Shown: positions 50,982-59,327, numbered from the stretch's first letter. The stretch: DNA of 64,000 bases from Streptomyces albiflavescens (GCF_014645835.1 NZ_BMMM01000004.1:124001-188000), one strand, 5' to 3'. Notes: generated from the sequence alone by a model not told the origin. Program-made: numbers and translations.

Positions 50982-51722
50982 TCAGTCCGCGTAGTCCTTG
51001 AGCTTCTCGGTGTCCAGGCTGATGTTCACGGGGGAGGGGAGCTCGATTACAGCTCCGTACGGGTATGAGGGGCTCTGTCGGTAGGTCCCGTTCCTCAGAT
51101 CGTTGTGCACGACGAGGGTGTCGTTGTCCCGGTCGATGAGCAGGTAGACGGGAATGCCTGCCTCCGCGTAACCGCGGACCTTGTCGACGCGGTCGCGCCG
51201 GTCGGTGTCGCGGTCGCGGGAGGTGACCTCGACGACCATGAGGACGCCCTCCGGATCGGCCCATTCACCGTCCTGGGCAATGAAGTGATCGAGCGGCGCC
51301 AATGCGGCGTCCGCACAGGCGTGCCCTTTGCGGTAGGCGCCGACCTTGAGGCCCTGCTCGGGGTACAGGGCCAGCTGAGGGCGGTGTTGCATGAACAGCC
51401 GACTGAGCCAGACCACGATGGCCTTGTGGCGCTGATCCGCCAACGGCTTGACCTCTAGCTTTCCGTCGATGAGTTCGAGCTTCACGCCCTCAGGTGCCTT
51501 GCGGGCGAGTTCTTCGAAATCCTCGACCGTGATGTGGTCGCCCTTGACATACAGCCGGCCATCAAGGAATTCGAGCTGCACGTTCTCGGGGGTCTTGTCG
51601 GCCAGCTCCTCGAAGTCCTGCTGGGACATCTGTGGGCGCCTGGTGCCAAAGGTCATGGTGGGCTCGCCTCCTTCCCACCATGGTGCCCCGGGCGTGTGCT
51701 TCCGGACCGTTGGAGCGGTCAT
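50982..51722 (-). CDS. Uma2-family (PD-(D/E)XK-like) putative endonuclease with duplicated N-terminal segment
   Basis: A 246-residue DUF820/Uma2 protein. The nuclease-like core is in the C-terminal half: ACADAALAPLDHF, VLMVVEVTSRDRDTDRR and DKVRGYAEAGIPVYLLID match the family D...E-x-S...D...K pattern. Before it a segment of about 28 residues occurs twice: QQDFEELADKTPENVQLEFL and VEDFEELARKAPEGVKLELI, each followed by DG-L-VK. The ATG at 51722 overlaps the stop of the upstream HTH gene (ATGA), so translation is coupled; an ATG at 51656 with AAGGAGG would drop 22 residues. Uma2 genes are numerous in Streptomyces and their targets are unknown. Confidence 0.82.
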   Translation of the reverse strand: MTAPTVRKHTPGAPWWEGGEPTMTFGTRRPQMSQQDFEELADKTPENVQLEFLDGRLYVKGDHITVEDFEELARKAPEGVKLELIDGKLEVKPLADQRHKAIVVWLSRLFMQHRPQLALYPEQGLKVGAYRKGHACADAALAPLDHFIAQDGEWADPEGVLMVVEVTSRDRDTDRRDRVDKVRGYAEAGIPVYLLIDRDNDTLVVHNDLRNGTYRQSPSYPYGAVIELPSPVNISLDTEKLKDYAD

Positions 51723-52537
51723 ACGCGTGGCCTTTCTTGTCGGTCGACCATCGCCGCGCGGGCCGCGGCGGCGTGGGCGTGGACTGCCGAGGTCGGCAAA
51801 GGGCCGGAGGGCCGGGGCGGGGCGGCCTCGCCGCGGCACGGGCCGCAGACGCCGCCCGGCAGGGCCTCCGGGCGGCCCGGTGTTCCGCACTTCGTGCACT
51901 CCAGTACGCGCAGGGGTGGCCGTAGGGTGCGTACGGGGTCCGGCGGGAGTTTGTCCCTCAGCCGGGTGGCGACGAGGGCGGCCGGGCTGTGGACGGAGAC
52001 CGGGAGCCCGGCGGTCAGCGCGCGCAGTACGTCCTCCTCGGCGGCGCCCCGGGCGAACCACTCGGTGACCCGCGGTGAGAGTTCCGCGCAGGCCGCGTGC
52101 GACAGGGACAGGACCGGGGCGGTACGGCCGAGCGCCGCGAGCAGGATGTAGGCGCGGGAACGGCTGGGGGCCTTCCTGGCGTTCGGGGGCTCCTGCGGTA
52201 CGTCGCCCCGCGTGAACGCCGCCCACCAGTCGTCGTCCCTTGCTGTTCGCGAGAACCACGATCGGGTGATCCAGCGTGGGCTGCCCGAGTCGGCCAGGTG
52301 TTCGCGGCCCCGGCGTAAGTGGCCTGCCCTGATGAGGCTGTTGAGGGCCGTGCGGAGGGCGCATTGGCCGTACGGGAGGGTCTTGGCCAGCGTCTTCACC
52401 GAGATGTCGGCGCCGCCCGGGAGGCGGTCGATGTACGCGGCGATGGCTGCTTCGCGGGGTGGGAGGTGTGCGAAGTCGTGGTTGGTGCGGGGGAGTTGGT
52501 CCGGGGCGGTGCGTTTTCCGTAGCCCGGATGGGCCAT
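51719..52537 (-). CDS. Helix-turn-helix protein with C-terminal zinc ribbon
   Basis: A 272-residue protein. NHDFAHLPPREAAIAAYIDR and ADISVKTLAKTLPYGQCALR form a winged-helix-like N-terminal domain, a long Arg/Ala-rich helical middle follows, and CTKCGTPGRPEALPGGVCGPC near residue 230 is a four-cysteine zinc ribbon. It resembles Streptomyces HTH proteins of unknown role. The start is uncertain: ATG at 52537 (MAHPGYGK) is favoured because it follows a terminator, whereas a TTG at 52624 would lie within the terminator hairpin. It is coupled by ATGA overlap to the Uma2 gene. Confidence 0.72.
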   Translation of the reverse strand: MAHPGYGKRTAPDQLPRTNHDFAHLPPREAAIAAYIDRLPGGADISVKTLAKTLPYGQCALRTALNSLIRAGHLRRGREHLADSGSPRWITRSWFSRTARDDDWWAAFTRGDVPQEPPNARKAPSRSRAYILLAALGRTAPVLSLSHAACAELSPRVTEWFARGAAEEDVLRALTAGLPVSVHSPAALVATRLRDKLPPDPVRTLRPPLRVLECTKCGTPGRPEALPGGVCGPCRGEAAPPRPSGPLPTSAVHAHAAAARAAMVDRQERPRV

Positions 52538-52623
52538 GGGGTGGGAGAGGGCGTGCGTAGAGCGGGGTGCAGCACTAAAGTTGGCTTCAGCCACGGGATC
52601 GCTCTTTCCGATCTCGAAGGTCA

Positions 52624-52658
52624 AACCCCCGCAGGTGTTCCAGCACCTAGCGGGGGTT
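52624..52658 (-). terminator. Terminator after the DUF397 gene
   Basis: AACCCCCGC-AGGTG and CACCT-A-GCGGGGGTT pair with a single bulged A and a 6-nt loop. Confidence 0.75.
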
Positions 52659-52814
52659 GTTCGTTATGTCCGCACGCTAGACCCTCGTCACTGTGCGTGG
52701 CAAGCCGGTTGCGTCAGGTCAACTCGCGGGGAGGGAGGGCGGGTTGAGGCCCACCTCCCGTTCCTTGAAAAGAGGGCTCGGAGCTGGGGGCTTGAGCTTC
52801 GGGACGCCTGCGCG

Positions 52815-53024
52815 TCAGTTGTGCTTGAGGTTTTCGACGAACGCCGTCCATACCTCGGTCCGGAACGCGAGCTTCGGGCCGTGGGGGTTCTTGGAGTCGC
52901 GGATGGGGACGAGGGTGGGGTGGCCGTCGGCGACTTCCAGGCAGTCGCCGCCGTCGCCGGCGCTGTAGCTGGACTTGTGCCAGGCGGCCGAACTCAGGTC
53001 GTACTCACCGGTGCTGTTTTCCAT
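52815..53024 (-). CDS. DUF397-family small protein
   Basis: A 69-residue protein. AAWHKSSYSAGDGGDCLEVA is the DUF397 core, followed by VPIRDSKNPHGPKLAF. DUF397 proteins pair with WhiJ-like HTH regulators and are thought to modulate them in toxin-antitoxin-like or developmental switches. The gene overlaps the upstream HTH gene by 20 bp, so both are made from one message. Confidence 0.92.
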   Translation of the reverse strand: MENSTGEYDLSSAAWHKSSYSAGDGGDCLEVADGHPTLVPIRDSKNPHGPKLAFRTEVWTAFVENLKHN

Positions 53025-53847
53025 GCTCGTAATCCTGCGTTACCGACTCAATCAGGGCCAGGGAATCCTGGGGTGAAAGTGCCGCTGCCTGGAGGAGGTT
53101 GAACGTTAGGGCGTTGCGGGCGACCGTGGCTGGGTCATCCAACAGTTTCCCCATGTCCAGCCCCTCGACGAAGCAGAGCGGGGGCGCGTCTGCGAACTCC
53201 ATGAGTTTCAGGGAGCCGCCCATCGCGGCATGTGCTCCGGCGTCGAACGTCAGCACCTGCACGATGGCCCGGTGACGGTGCGCCAGGTCCGCCACGTGGC
53301 GAAGGGCCTCCGCCATCGCCGCCGCTCCGCCGACCGGTCGGCGGAGCGCGGCCTCGTCCAGAACGACCCACAACAGCGGGGTGGTTGGATCGTCCAGGAG
53401 GCGGGCGCGTTCCATGCGCGTCGCCACCAATTCCTCGATCTCGGCATCCGGGACCGTCGGCCGGTAAGAGCGGAACAGTGCTGCGGCGTACGCCGGGGTC
53501 TGCAAGAGGCCGGGGATCAGCAGCGGGAGGTAGTGCCTGATCGCCGTAGCGATCGCCTCCGCCTCCGCCGCCTCTGCGAAGTGGTCCGGGTACTTGGACT
53601 TGGCGAGGGCCTGGCAGTTGCGCTCGAAGAAGCCGTTCGTGCCGAGGATTTCGTCTATCTGGACGGCGTATTCGAGGTGCAGGCGCCGCGTCCCGGCCTC
53701 CAACTGGCCGATGAACGAACCGCTGACGAACAGCGGCTCGCCCAGCTCGGCCTGGCTGAGGCCCGCGTTCTCGCGGGCGTGCCGCAGCTCCGCGCCGATC
53801 ATGGCGCGCGGCGACGAGGACGGGTCGAGGTCCTTCGGTCCTGGCAT
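53005..53847 (-). CDS. WhiJ-like XRE-family regulator with DUF5753 domain
   Basis: A 280-residue regulator. An XRE helix-turn-helix lies at about residues 15-75 (IGAELRHARENAGLSQAELG and SGSFIGQLEAGTRR). A DUF5753 ligand-type domain follows (about 95-275), including IPGLLQTPAYAAALFRSY and the C-terminal DYEHGKQHR. This two-domain layout, coupled to DUF397, is the WhiJ family that represses development in S. coelicolor. Which of the many paralogues this is cannot be told. It diverges from two small genes, so the roughly 115-bp gap is the likely operator. Confidence 0.9.
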   Translation of the reverse strand: MPGPKDLDPSSSPRAMIGAELRHARENAGLSQAELGEPLFVSGSFIGQLEAGTRRLHLEYAVQIDEILGTNGFFERNCQALAKSKYPDHFAEAAEAEAIATAIRHYLPLLIPGLLQTPAYAAALFRSYRPTVPDAEIEELVATRMERARLLDDPTTPLLWVVLDEAALRRPVGGAAAMAEALRHVADLAHRHRAIVQVLTFDAGAHAAMGGSLKLMEFADAPPLCFVEGLDMGKLLDDPATVARNALTFNLLQAAALSPQDSLALIESVTQDYEHGKQHR

Positions 53848-53961
53848 GGCAACTCCCTGTCACACAGGCGGGGTTGTTGAGGCGCCGTCTCTTGCCAGGT
53901 TAGAGGCGGGATGGCCACGCTGTGTGGTGAAAGCAAACACTCAGCGTGGAGGATCGGGGCG

Positions 53962-54201
53962 ATGGCGATGACGTCGAGTAAGCGGGTGCGACCCACCGAG
54001 GAGATCGTCGAGGAGTTGCGGGCCGCCCTGGTCGGGGTCGGTGTGGTCCTGCCGTCGCTGCGGGTCGACCCGGTGACGGGTGCGAGCGACGAGCCGTTCG
54101 CCCTGGTCGCGCTGGGGCGCTGCAACGTGGGTACGGCGCAGAAGCTGACCGCCGTGCTGCGCGGGCTGGGCGGGCCGGGCGGCGGCGGGGGCGAGTCGTG
54201 A
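53962..54201 (+). CDS. Small conserved protein next to the WhiJ-like pair
   Basis: A 79-residue protein starting MAMTSSKRVRPTEEIVEELR and ending in a Gly-rich tail. A short helix-turn-beta pattern (RVDPVTGASDEPFALVALG) is visible but no family is recognised. GGAGG lies 9 nt before the ATG at 53962; an earlier start at 53911 has no such site. It overlaps the next gene by 4 bp (GTGA) and diverges from the WhiJ-like regulator, so it is probably part of the same regulatory locus. Confidence 0.65.
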   Translation: MAMTSSKRVRPTEEIVEELRAALVGVGVVLPSLRVDPVTGASDEPFALVALGRCNVGTAQKLTAVLRGLGGPGGGGGES

Positions 54202-54398
54202 CCGAGGAGTACGCGATCGACGTACGGGACGGGCGGCTCGGTCAGGTCATGGGGCGCGAGGGCGGCTACGTACAACTGCGGCCGCCCGGCGGCGGACGCG
54301 AGTGGGACTGTCCTCCGGAGGCGCTCGGGGAGGCGCCGCAGGGGGAGGTGCTGCGGGCGCGGGTGCGCCGGATCAACCGTGAGGGTCGGCTGCCGTGA
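54198..54398 (+). CDS. Small conserved protein, second gene of the divergent pair
   Basis: A 66-residue protein, MTEEYAIDVRDGRLGQVMGR..., rich in charged residues and beta-strand patterns (GYVQLRPPGGGREWDCPPEA). It starts with GTG inside the stop of the gene upstream. No family is recognised. Similar small proteins sit beside WhiJ/DUF397 pairs in Streptomyces, so it may be an accessory regulator. Confidence 0.6.
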   Translation: MTEEYAIDVRDGRLGQVMGREGGYVQLRPPGGGREWDCPPEALGEAPQGEVLRARVRRINREGRLP

Positions 54399-54516
54399 GG
54401 GCGTGTTCGGTTGCTGCGGTGCTCACACGATCGTGCGGCGCTGGGGCATATGGACCCGGGTCGATGAGACGTGCCCGTACGTTCATGGCGTGTGAGGTCG
54501 AGACGGGAGGTCCTTG

Positions 54517-55113
54517 ATGACCGCCGAAGCGCTGGATGGCAGCACCCAGTGGGGACGTCTGCTGAGGGCCTGGCAACACATGGACGTGCCCGACGGATGG
54601 CGGGCCGAAATCGACGAGGGCCGGATCATCGTGGTTCCACCCCCTACCAGTGGGCTCAACCTCATCGCCGACCTGGTGTCCCAGAGGCTGTATTCCTGCC
54701 TGCCCGATGGGTACGGGCTCTATCAGACGCTCGGCGTGCACATCGCCCGCCTCGACAAGCTGTACGTCCCGGACCTTGTCGTCTTCGAGAGGGCGGAGCT
54801 CGCCCAGCGTGCCGCTGATGCGGGGGAGGACCCGCTGCCCGTGGACGGTGCCGACACGCTTCTGGTGGTCGAGATCGCCTCCAAGAGCAATGCCAAGGAC
54901 GACCGCACCAAGAAGCTGTGGGCCTACGCTCACGCTCCCGTGCCTGCCTATCTCCTCATTGACAGGTTCGACGAACGCGGGCCCATGGTGACTTTGTTCA
55001 CCGAGCCCGAGGGCGGTGCGTACAAGCACGAGGATCGAGTGCCGTTCGGCGAGACCATTCTCGTGCCCGACCCCTTCTTTTCGTCACTGCATACGCATGC
55101 GTTCCCCCGGTAG
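54517..55113 (+). CDS. Uma2-family putative endonuclease
   Basis: A 198-residue DUF820/Uma2 protein. KLYVPDLVVFERAEL gives the metal Asp, LLVVEIASKSNAKDDRTKK is the Glu-x-S and following D-R-x-x-K pattern, and AYLLIDRFDERGP follows. It lacks the duplicated N-terminal segment of the other Uma2 protein in this window. GGGAGG is 6 nt before the ATG. It is convergent with the PTS-linked hypothetical gene (3-bp gap). Confidence 0.82.
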   Translation: MTAEALDGSTQWGRLLRAWQHMDVPDGWRAEIDEGRIIVVPPPTSGLNLIADLVSQRLYSCLPDGYGLYQTLGVHIARLDKLYVPDLVVFERAELAQRAADAGEDPLPVDGADTLLVVEIASKSNAKDDRTKKLWAYAHAPVPAYLLIDRFDERGPMVTLFTEPEGGAYKHEDRVPFGETILVPDPFFSSLHTHAFPR

Positions 55114-55116
55114 CGG

Positions 55117-55704
55117 CTACAGGTTCCCCATCGGTTCGATGTCCACCCGGACCGGTGTGCCCCAGATCCTCAGCACCTCGTAGTCGGTGAACTCGTGGAC
55201 CAGGCGGTAGGCCATGCCCGGGCGGGGCGTTCTCCGCTCGGCCGCGAGGTAGCGCTCGGCCTCGTGGCGGTCGCGGCGGGGGGTGCCGCAGAGCTGCCAC
55301 GCCTGGCCGTTCCACACCTCCGGGAGCCAGCGCTGCTGGGGCTGGGGGCGGTCGCCGCGCAGGCCGTAGCGGGACTTGGTGCGGTCGGGGGTCTCGTCCG
55401 GGCCGAGGTCCCGGCCGCGCGGGAACGTGTCGTTGACCTCGGTGCGACGGGCGGCCCGGCGGCGGGTCTCGCAGAGCAGGCACAGGTCGGCGGCGCCCTC
55501 GTCGACCGGCCCGTTCGGGTGCTCGGCGCAGCGGGTCGTGGGCGCCGCCGTCGTCACCGTCTCGTCGAGCAGGTCCAGGGCCCGCTTCAGGTCCGCCTTG
55601 ACCTCGTGCAGCTTGGCGTCGGGCGTGTCGGCGGTCAGCGCGTCACCGTGCTCCCCGAGCAGGCGCAGGGCACGGCCCAGGGCGGTCAGCTGTGCGTGGT
55701 TCAT
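55117..55704 (-). CDS. Hypothetical protein, last gene of the mur/PTS operon
   Basis: A 195-residue protein. An N-terminal helical region (NHAQLTALGRALRLLGEHGD) is followed by a cysteine pair region CAEHPNG...CLLCE that looks like a zinc site, then a basic, Trp-containing C-terminal domain ending RVDIEPMGNL. I do not recognise it. The start overlaps the PTS stop by 4 bp (ATGA), so it is translated with the PTS protein, yet nothing in it resembles a sugar enzyme. It may simply hitchhike on the operon. Confidence 0.6.
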   Translation of the reverse strand: MNHAQLTALGRALRLLGEHGDALTADTPDAKLHEVKADLKRALDLLDETVTTAAPTTRCAEHPNGPVDEGAADLCLLCETRRRAARRTEVNDTFPRGRDLGPDETPDRTKSRYGLRGDRPQPQQRWLPEVWNGQAWQLCGTPRRDRHEAERYLAAERRTPRPGMAYRLVHEFTDYEVLRIWGTPVRVDIEPMGNL

Positions 55705-57113
55705 GGCTCCACCTTTGCACGCTCCACTGACAATCCGGCAGGGCCGGTGCGGTCGGTGAGGCCGAAGAAGTACGTCGCCGCGAAGCCGACCACGTACCCC
55801 GTGAGCAGGCCGCCGGCGTAGATGGCGGCCGTCACGGCCAGGCCCCGGTTGCCGGAGAGCAGGGGGAACAGGGCCCAGCCCGAAGGGCCGATGGCCGTCG
55901 AGCCGACCTTGTCGCCGAGCATCGAGAACAGGCCCACGAAGGCGCCGCCCGCCGCTCCGCCCGCGCACGCCGTGACGAAGGGGCGGCCGAGGGGGAGCGA
56001 GACGCCGTAGATCAGGGGTTCGCCGACGCCGAGGAGGCCCGCGGGGAGCGCCGACTTGATCGTCGTACGGAGGGACTGGTCGTGGCGCAGGCGGACGTAC
56101 ACCGCGGCGGCCGCGCCGACCTGGCCCGCGCCCGCCATCGCCAGGATGGGGAGGAGGACGGTGTAGCCCTGCTGCTCGATGAGGGTGGTGTGGATGGGGA
56201 TCAGAGCCTGGTGCAGGCCGAGCATGACGAGGGGGAGGAACAGGCCGCCGAGGATCAGGCCGGCGAAGGCGCCGGTGTTCTCCAGGAGCCAGTTCGCGGC
56301 CGTGCCGATGCCGGTCGAGAGCTCGCCCGCCGTGTACATCAGGGCGTAGAGCGTCACCAGGCCGGTGAGCAGGACGGTGACGGTGGGGGTGACCAGGACA
56401 TCCAGCGTCTCCGGGACCCAGCTGCGGCACCACTTCTCGACGTACGTCCCCAGGAGCGCGGCCGCCAGCGCTCCCAGCACGCCGCCCTGGCCGGGTGCGA
56501 GCGTCATGCCGAAAGCCGTCACCTTGGCGACGCCCGCGTACACGATCACCGCCGCCACCGCGCCGCCCAGGATCGGTGTGCCGCCGAACTCCTTCGCCGT
56601 GTTGTACCCGACGAAGACGGCGATCAGGGCCATGAAGCCGGAGGCGATGGCGGCGAGGGCGGGGGTGACGGAGGGCAGCAGACCGAAGTTGATCAGCAGA
56701 CCGTTCAGGCCCGCGATCACGCCGCAGCCGATCAGAGCGGGGATCAGGGGGACGAAGATGTTCGCGATGCGGCGGAGGAGGAGTTTGAGGGGCGTGGCGT
56801 TGCGTCGGCGCCGGGTTGCCTTCAGCTCGGCGCCCCTGGCCGCCAGTTGATCGGCGGTGGTCGCCAGCAACGCCTCGAACTCCGGGGTCACTCGGGCGAC
56901 CGTGCCCGGGCCCAGGACGATCTGGTACGTGTCGTCGTCGGCGACGATCCCGAGCACGGCGGGGAGTGCTCGGAGGGCGTCCTCCTGGACATCGGTCCGG
57001 TCCCGGAGGCCCAGACGCAGGCGGGTCATGCAGTGGGCTACGGAGGTGACGTTCGCGGGGCCGCCGACCAGGGGGAGGATCGCGGCGGCGGTGGTGTGGG
57101 GGGAGGCGTTCAC
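55701..57113 (-). CDS. PTS EIIBC permease, MurNAc/glucose family (MurP-like)
   Basis: A 470-residue permease. The N-terminal EIIB domain has the phospho-acceptor Cys28 in VAHCMTRLRLGL. After a linker, the EIIC domain (about 105-460) has about ten helices, with GVGEPLIYGV containing the conserved Glu of the sugar site. There is no EIIA domain, which must be supplied in trans (Crr). Downstream of murQ and murR it most likely imports MurNAc as MurNAc-6-phosphate; a glucoside or GlcNAc-type sugar is the alternative. I start at the GTG at 57113 because upstream in-frame codons add 37 unrelated residues. Confidence 0.85.
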   Translation of the reverse strand: MNASPHTTAAAILPLVGGPANVTSVAHCMTRLRLGLRDRTDVQEDALRALPAVLGIVADDDTYQIVLGPGTVARVTPEFEALLATTADQLAARGAELKATRRRRNATPLKLLLRRIANIFVPLIPALIGCGVIAGLNGLLINFGLLPSVTPALAAIASGFMALIAVFVGYNTAKEFGGTPILGGAVAAVIVYAGVAKVTAFGMTLAPGQGGVLGALAAALLGTYVEKWCRSWVPETLDVLVTPTVTVLLTGLVTLYALMYTAGELSTGIGTAANWLLENTGAFAGLILGGLFLPLVMLGLHQALIPIHTTLIEQQGYTVLLPILAMAGAGQVGAAAAVYVRLRHDQSLRTTIKSALPAGLLGVGEPLIYGVSLPLGRPFVTACAGGAAGGAFVGLFSMLGDKVGSTAIGPSGWALFPLLSGNRGLAVTAAIYAGGLLTGYVVGFAATYFFGLTDRTGPAGLSVERAKVEP

Positions 57114-57267
57114 TGTGCGTCGGTCCTGGTGGCTCGGGGGTCGGGTGCGCTGCTCGGCGCCTGTGAGGCGTCGTTCTCCTGGGGACGGGTGCCGCCCCAG
57201 CGGCACGATCGCCCACAGATGCACCGTTTCCTACAGCTATAACCGCTGCCGACCGATATAACGGCTT

Positions 57268-58215
57268 TCAGTGCGGTGCTGCCGCCAGTGCCGCTCGCAG
57301 ATGGCCCTCGCTCTCGTCCAGGAGGTGGGCCGCCGTGGGGCCGTCCACGCCGCCCAGGATGGTCAGGATCGCGTTCTTCACCTCGCCGTCCGTGGCGGCG
57401 AGGGCCTGTTCGATCTCCTCGTCCGAGGCGCCGGTGGCGAGGGCGACGATGCGGCGGGAGCGGGCCCGCAGCTTCTCGTTCGAGGCGCGTACGTCGACCA
57501 TCAGGTTCCCGTAGGTCTTGCCGAGGCGGATCATGGTGATCGTCGAGAGCATGTTGAGGACGAGTTTCTGGGCCGTGCCCGCCTTCAACCGGGTCGAGCC
57601 GGTCAGGAGCTCGGGGCCCACGACGACCTCGATGCCGTGATCCGCGGCCATGGCGAGCGCGCTGTCCGCGTTGCAGGACAGGCCGATCGTCAACGCGCCT
57701 CGCGCGCGGGCGTGTTCGACGGCGCCGACGGCGTACGGGGTGCGGCCGGAGGCGGAGACGCCGACGACCGTGTCGTCGGGTGTCAGCCCCAGTTCGGCGA
57801 GGTCCTGCGCGGCCAGCTCCTTGGAGTCCTCGGCGCCCTCGATCGAGGTGATCATGGCGGTCGGGCCGCCCGCGATCAGGCCCACGACCTGGGACGGGTC
57901 GGTGTTGAAGGTGGGCGGGCACTCGGAGGCGTCCAGGACGCCGAGGCGGCCCGCGGTGCCCGCGCCCGCGTAGATGAGGCGGCCGCCGCGGGACATGCGG
58001 TCCGCGATGTCGTCGATGGCGGCGGCGATGAGCGGCAGTTGTGCCGCGACGGCCGTCGGCACGGTCGCGTCCTCGCCGTTCATGATCTTCGCGATCTCCA
58101 GGGTGGCCAGCTGGTCGATCTCGGCGAGTTCGGGGCGGAACGCCTCGGTGGTCAGCGTCTCCAACTCGGCCCTCAGGCCACGGTGGTTGGAGGAGGCGTC
58201 AGCGGTTGAGGTCAT
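57268..58215 (-). CDS. murQ: N-acetylmuramic acid 6-phosphate etherase
   Basis: MurQ splits MurNAc-6-phosphate to GlcNAc-6-phosphate and D-lactate. The 315-residue protein contains a SIS domain: GRLIYAGAGTAGRLGVLDA and SECPPTF (with the catalytic Glu), VGVSASGRTPYAVGAVEHA and GPELLTGSTRLKAGTAQKL. Its length fits the family. GlcNAc-6-phosphate made here enters the NagA reaction encoded at 37-38 kb. It sits between murR and the PTS gene in one leftward series (gaps 130 and 154 bp). Confidence 0.95.
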   Translation of the reverse strand: MTSTADASSNHRGLRAELETLTTEAFRPELAEIDQLATLEIAKIMNGEDATVPTAVAAQLPLIAAAIDDIADRMSRGGRLIYAGAGTAGRLGVLDASECPPTFNTDPSQVVGLIAGGPTAMITSIEGAEDSKELAAQDLAELGLTPDDTVVGVSASGRTPYAVGAVEHARARGALTIGLSCNADSALAMAADHGIEVVVGPELLTGSTRLKAGTAQKLVLNMLSTITMIRLGKTYGNLMVDVRASNEKLRARSRRIVALATGASDEEIEQALAATDGEVKNAILTILGGVDGPTAAHLLDESEGHLRAALAAAPH

Positions 58216-58259
58216 GGAGGACGGCTCTTTTCCGTGCGGTACGACGACTTTCCGGTGCT

Positions 58260-58330
58260 GCGAGAAGAAGGGCCCCGTTGGAGAAGAGATGGAGGAGAGA
58301 TGGAGAAGAGAGGGAGGAGAGAAGAAATGG
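58260..58330. repeat. Polypurine tract between murR and murQ
   Basis: About 60 of 70 bases are A or G on the + strand, with GGAGAAGAGATGGAGGAGAG-like imperfect repeats. The murQ message therefore carries a long C/U-rich leader. Such tracts can form triplex DNA or bind pyrimidine-specific proteins. The function is unknown. Confidence 0.6.
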
Positions 58331-58345
58331 TCGGTGGTGCGCGGC

Positions 58346-59272
58346 CTAGCGGTGGCCGCCGCCGCGCGGCGTGTGGCGGTGCGCCAGGGCCTCGTACGAG
58401 GCGGAAAGCGCCGGCGCCGCTGTCTCGTACGTCCGCTGGGCCACCCCCACGAACAGACAGTCCACCACCAGCAGCTGGCTCGTGCGCGACGACATCGCCG
58501 CCGGGCGCAGCTCGCTCTCGCGGGCCGTCGACGTGGTGAGGATGTGGTCCGCGTACTGCGTGACGGGGCCGCCGGGGCGGCCGGTGATCGCCACCGTCGT
58601 CGCCCCGTGCTCGAAGGCGACCCGGAGCGGTTCGATGACGTCGCCCGTAGAACCGGAGTGGGTGATGGCTATCGCCACGTCCTTGGCGCGCAGTTGCACC
58701 GCGTTGGTGACGGCGAGGTGCGGGTCGCTGTGCGCGTGGGCTATGAGCCCTATGCGCATCAGCTTCTGGAAGAGGTCCTGGGCGACCAGGCCGGACGCGC
58801 CGACGCCGTAGATGTCGATGCGGCGGGCCGCGGCGATCGCGGCGACCGCCGCGCCGAGCTGGACGGTGTCGAGCCCGGCGGCGGTGTCGGCGAGGGTCTG
58901 CTGCTCGTCGTAGGCGAGTTTCGCGACGACGTCCGCGATGGGGTCGTCGACCGCGATGTCGGCGGTGACGGCGGGCGCGCGCCCCGACTGCTGCTGGGCG
59001 GCCAGCCCGGCGAGCGCCAGGCGCAGATCCCGGTAGCCGGGGTAGCCGAGCAGGCGGGCGGTACGGACGACCGTCGCCTCGCTGGTGCCGGTGAGCTCGG
59101 CGAGGCCGGTGACCGTGAGGGCCGCGCAGCCGGCCGGGTCGCCGGCGACGGCCTCGGCGACCCGCTGCATGGAGCGGGTCATCGACGGGGCGAGTGTCCG
59201 CACCTTGGCCGCGAGGGCTGCGGGGGCGGGTGGCGCCTCTCCCGCGAAAATTTCCTTCACGTCATGGGTCAC
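58346..59272 (-). CDS. murR: MurR/RpiR-family transcriptional regulator
   Basis: A 308-residue regulator. The N-terminal HTH_6 domain (about 20-95; TVTGLAELTGTSEATVVRTA) is followed by a SIS sugar-phosphate-binding domain (about 125-270; IDIYGVGASGLVAQDLFQKL; AIAITHSGSTGDVIEPL). In other bacteria MurR represses murQP until MurNAc-6-phosphate binds. Its place upstream of murQ and the PTS gene supports the same role. I give the GTG at 59272 (VTHDVKEIF); GTG at 59260 (VKEIF) with AGAGG about 12 nt away is also possible. Confidence 0.87.
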   Translation of the reverse strand: MTHDVKEIFAGEAPPAPAALAAKVRTLAPSMTRSMQRVAEAVAGDPAGCAALTVTGLAELTGTSEATVVRTARLLGYPGYRDLRLALAGLAAQQQSGRAPAVTADIAVDDPIADVVAKLAYDEQQTLADTAAGLDTVQLGAAVAAIAAARRIDIYGVGASGLVAQDLFQKLMRIGLIAHAHSDPHLAVTNAVQLRAKDVAIAITHSGSTGDVIEPLRVAFEHGATTVAITGRPGGPVTQYADHILTTSTARESELRPAAMSSRTSQLLVVDCLFVGVAQRTYETAAPALSASYEALAHRHTPRGGGHR

Positions 59273-59327
59273 CTCTGAAAGATATTTTCCATTGGGGCAT
59301 ACGGTCAAGGGTGCGCACAATGGGTGC

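Noticed and set aside
52648..52662. Another family B element end (CTAGCGGGGGTTGTTCG)
   Set aside because: Similarity to GGGGGTTTCTGATGG is only in the G/T run, and the sequence is better explained as the right arm of a terminator hairpin.
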